Below are positions 63,430 through 64,000 of a stretch of 64,000 nucleotides of DNA, piece after piece; position 1 is the stretch's first letter; every line of letters begins with the position of its first letter. The stretch is taken from NCBI RefSeq assembly GCF_030463535.1, contig NC_132892.1:29276341-29340340 (forward strand). The letters are read 5' to 3'. Source of the stretch: Salminus brasiliensis. Taxonomy: Eukaryota > Chordata > Actinopteri > Characiformes > Bryconidae. The translations under genes and the position numbers were made by a program. The notes below the pieces were generated by a model. That model saw only the letters and a list, made by a program, of their open reading frames with translations, did no database searches and was not told the origin of the DNA.

Positions 63430-63430
<1 letters not shown>
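62390..63430 (+). pseudogene. Decayed Tc1-like transposon with transposase pseudogene, interrupted by a MITE
   Basis: The left part (62390-62665) starts with a terminal-repeat-like CAAGGACATAAGTATTTGGA. After an interrupting MITE (62668-62975), the transposase catalytic region resumes, in different frames: SVKHGGGTVRAWACMAA and GSLVFMGDV (about 63085-63180), then IQSNPAKLIEQRF and TVQTDNDPKH (second catalytic Asp region, to about 63297), then HLMKTTLKQK-like sequence near 63375-63410. Stops and frameshifts break it. A (GT)n at 63431 follows and no right terminal repeat is seen. Confidence 0.75.
62668..62975 (+). mobile_element. MITE family A inside the Tc1-like pseudogene
   Basis: ATTGGGACACCTG, GCTGTGAGGATTTGATTGCA, and GGGGGGCTTTATACCCCTCT then AGCCCACG. 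It separates the left part from the transposase part of the element at 62390-63430, so it inserted later. Confidence 0.8.
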
Positions 63431-63482
<52 letters not shown>

Positions 63483-63600
63483 CTTCAGTAAAGTAGGTTC
63501 TCAGTTATGGGATTGACTGTATGATCACTGGGGGGCAGCGCTGCTCCTTCAGGTCAGGACAAACACAAGGGACATATCCAGCACTTCCCATTTACTTTTA

Positions 63601-63652
<52 letters not shown>

Positions 63653-63720
63653 ATCTTCCTCTGTCTATCTCTCTCTCACTTTCCCTCTTCCTCCCTCTTT
63701 CTCTCACTCCCCTCCCTCTC
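63431..63720. repeat. (GT)n, (CT)n and pyrimidine-rich tracts
   Basis: (GT)n at 63431-63481 and (CT)n at 63605-63651 continuing as a C/T-rich strand to about 63725. No gene. Confidence 0.95.
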
Positions 63721-63804
63721 TCTACTCTTGTTATTCATGTTAAAGAAAGCCATTGAGAACACTTCAGCAGTTACAGCAGGACAGTTCTCCTGAACTCTGT
63801 ACTG

Positions 63805-64000
63805 TGAACACGCATGACCAGAAGGAACACAGACTGACAATAAATACAGACTATAAACACAGACTGACTATAAACATAGACTGACTAACAACACAGACTG
63901 ACTATAAACACAGACTGACTAACAACACAGACTAACTAAAAACACAGACTGACTAACAACACAGACTAACTAACAACACAGACTAGCTAAAAACACAGAC
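63805..64000 (+). repeat. Short tandem repeat (ACACAGACTGACTAACA type) at window edge
   Basis: About twelve units of 15-19 bp, ACACAGACTGACTATAAAC, ACACAGACTGACTAACA and ACACAGACTAACTAACA variants, running to the end of the window, so the array length is unknown. Confidence 0.9.

Overview
The window is vertebrate nuclear DNA, almost certainly from a ray-finned (teleost) fish. Genes are split by GT-AG introns, microsatellites are abundant, and there are many tRNA-derived SINEs and Tc1/mariner-type non-autonomous elements of the kinds common in teleosts. I assembled two protein-coding genes by hand from splice sites and reading phase. Both lie on the minus strand.

Gene 1 is etaa1 (ETAA1 activator of ATR kinase). 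It has six coding exons at 18135-12701 and predicts about 830 aa. The ATR-activation region is encoded in exons 2-4, a long acidic, low-complexity exon 5 follows, and exon 6 carries a C-terminal basic RPA-binding helix. Gene 2 is a MEIS1-type TALE homeobox gene. It has twelve coding exons at 59270-29032 and predicts about 348 aa. The PBC-interaction domain (exons 3-6), the homeodomain (exons 8-10) and the QWHYM C-terminus (exon 12) are all present. Exons 2 and 7 are shortened and diverged from mammalian MEIS1, so this may be the faster-evolving teleost duplicate (meis1a-like). The gene order and orientation (MEIS1 upstream of ETAA1, same strand) match human 2p14, with the intergenic gap reduced to about 11 kb.

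Layout: 1-12160 is gene-free, repeat-rich DNA downstream of etaa1, possibly with the 3' end of an unseen plus-strand gene at the far left. 12162-18470 is etaa1 and its promoter. 18470-29030 is intergenic, with SINEs, MITEs, a roughly 60-bp minisatellite and dense simple repeats. 29032-59270 is meis1, whose large intron 8 (38657-47245) holds the best non-coding regulatory candidates, including an exact PBX-MEIS composite site at 44780-44789. 59271-59770 is the GC-rich meis1 promoter and 5' region. 59830-64000 holds degenerate tandem repeats, an interspersed repeat and a decayed Tc1-like transposase.

Functionally, Etaa1 acts in the replication-stress checkpoint (RPA-ssDNA to ATR), and Meis1 is a developmental transcription factor partnering PBX and HOX proteins. 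The sequence shows no operon-like or pathway link; they are ancient syntenic neighbours. I found no CRISPR array, viral genome or novel multi-gene system. The unusual content is regulatory and repeat-based. Homology calls rest on remembered family sequences, not on database searches.
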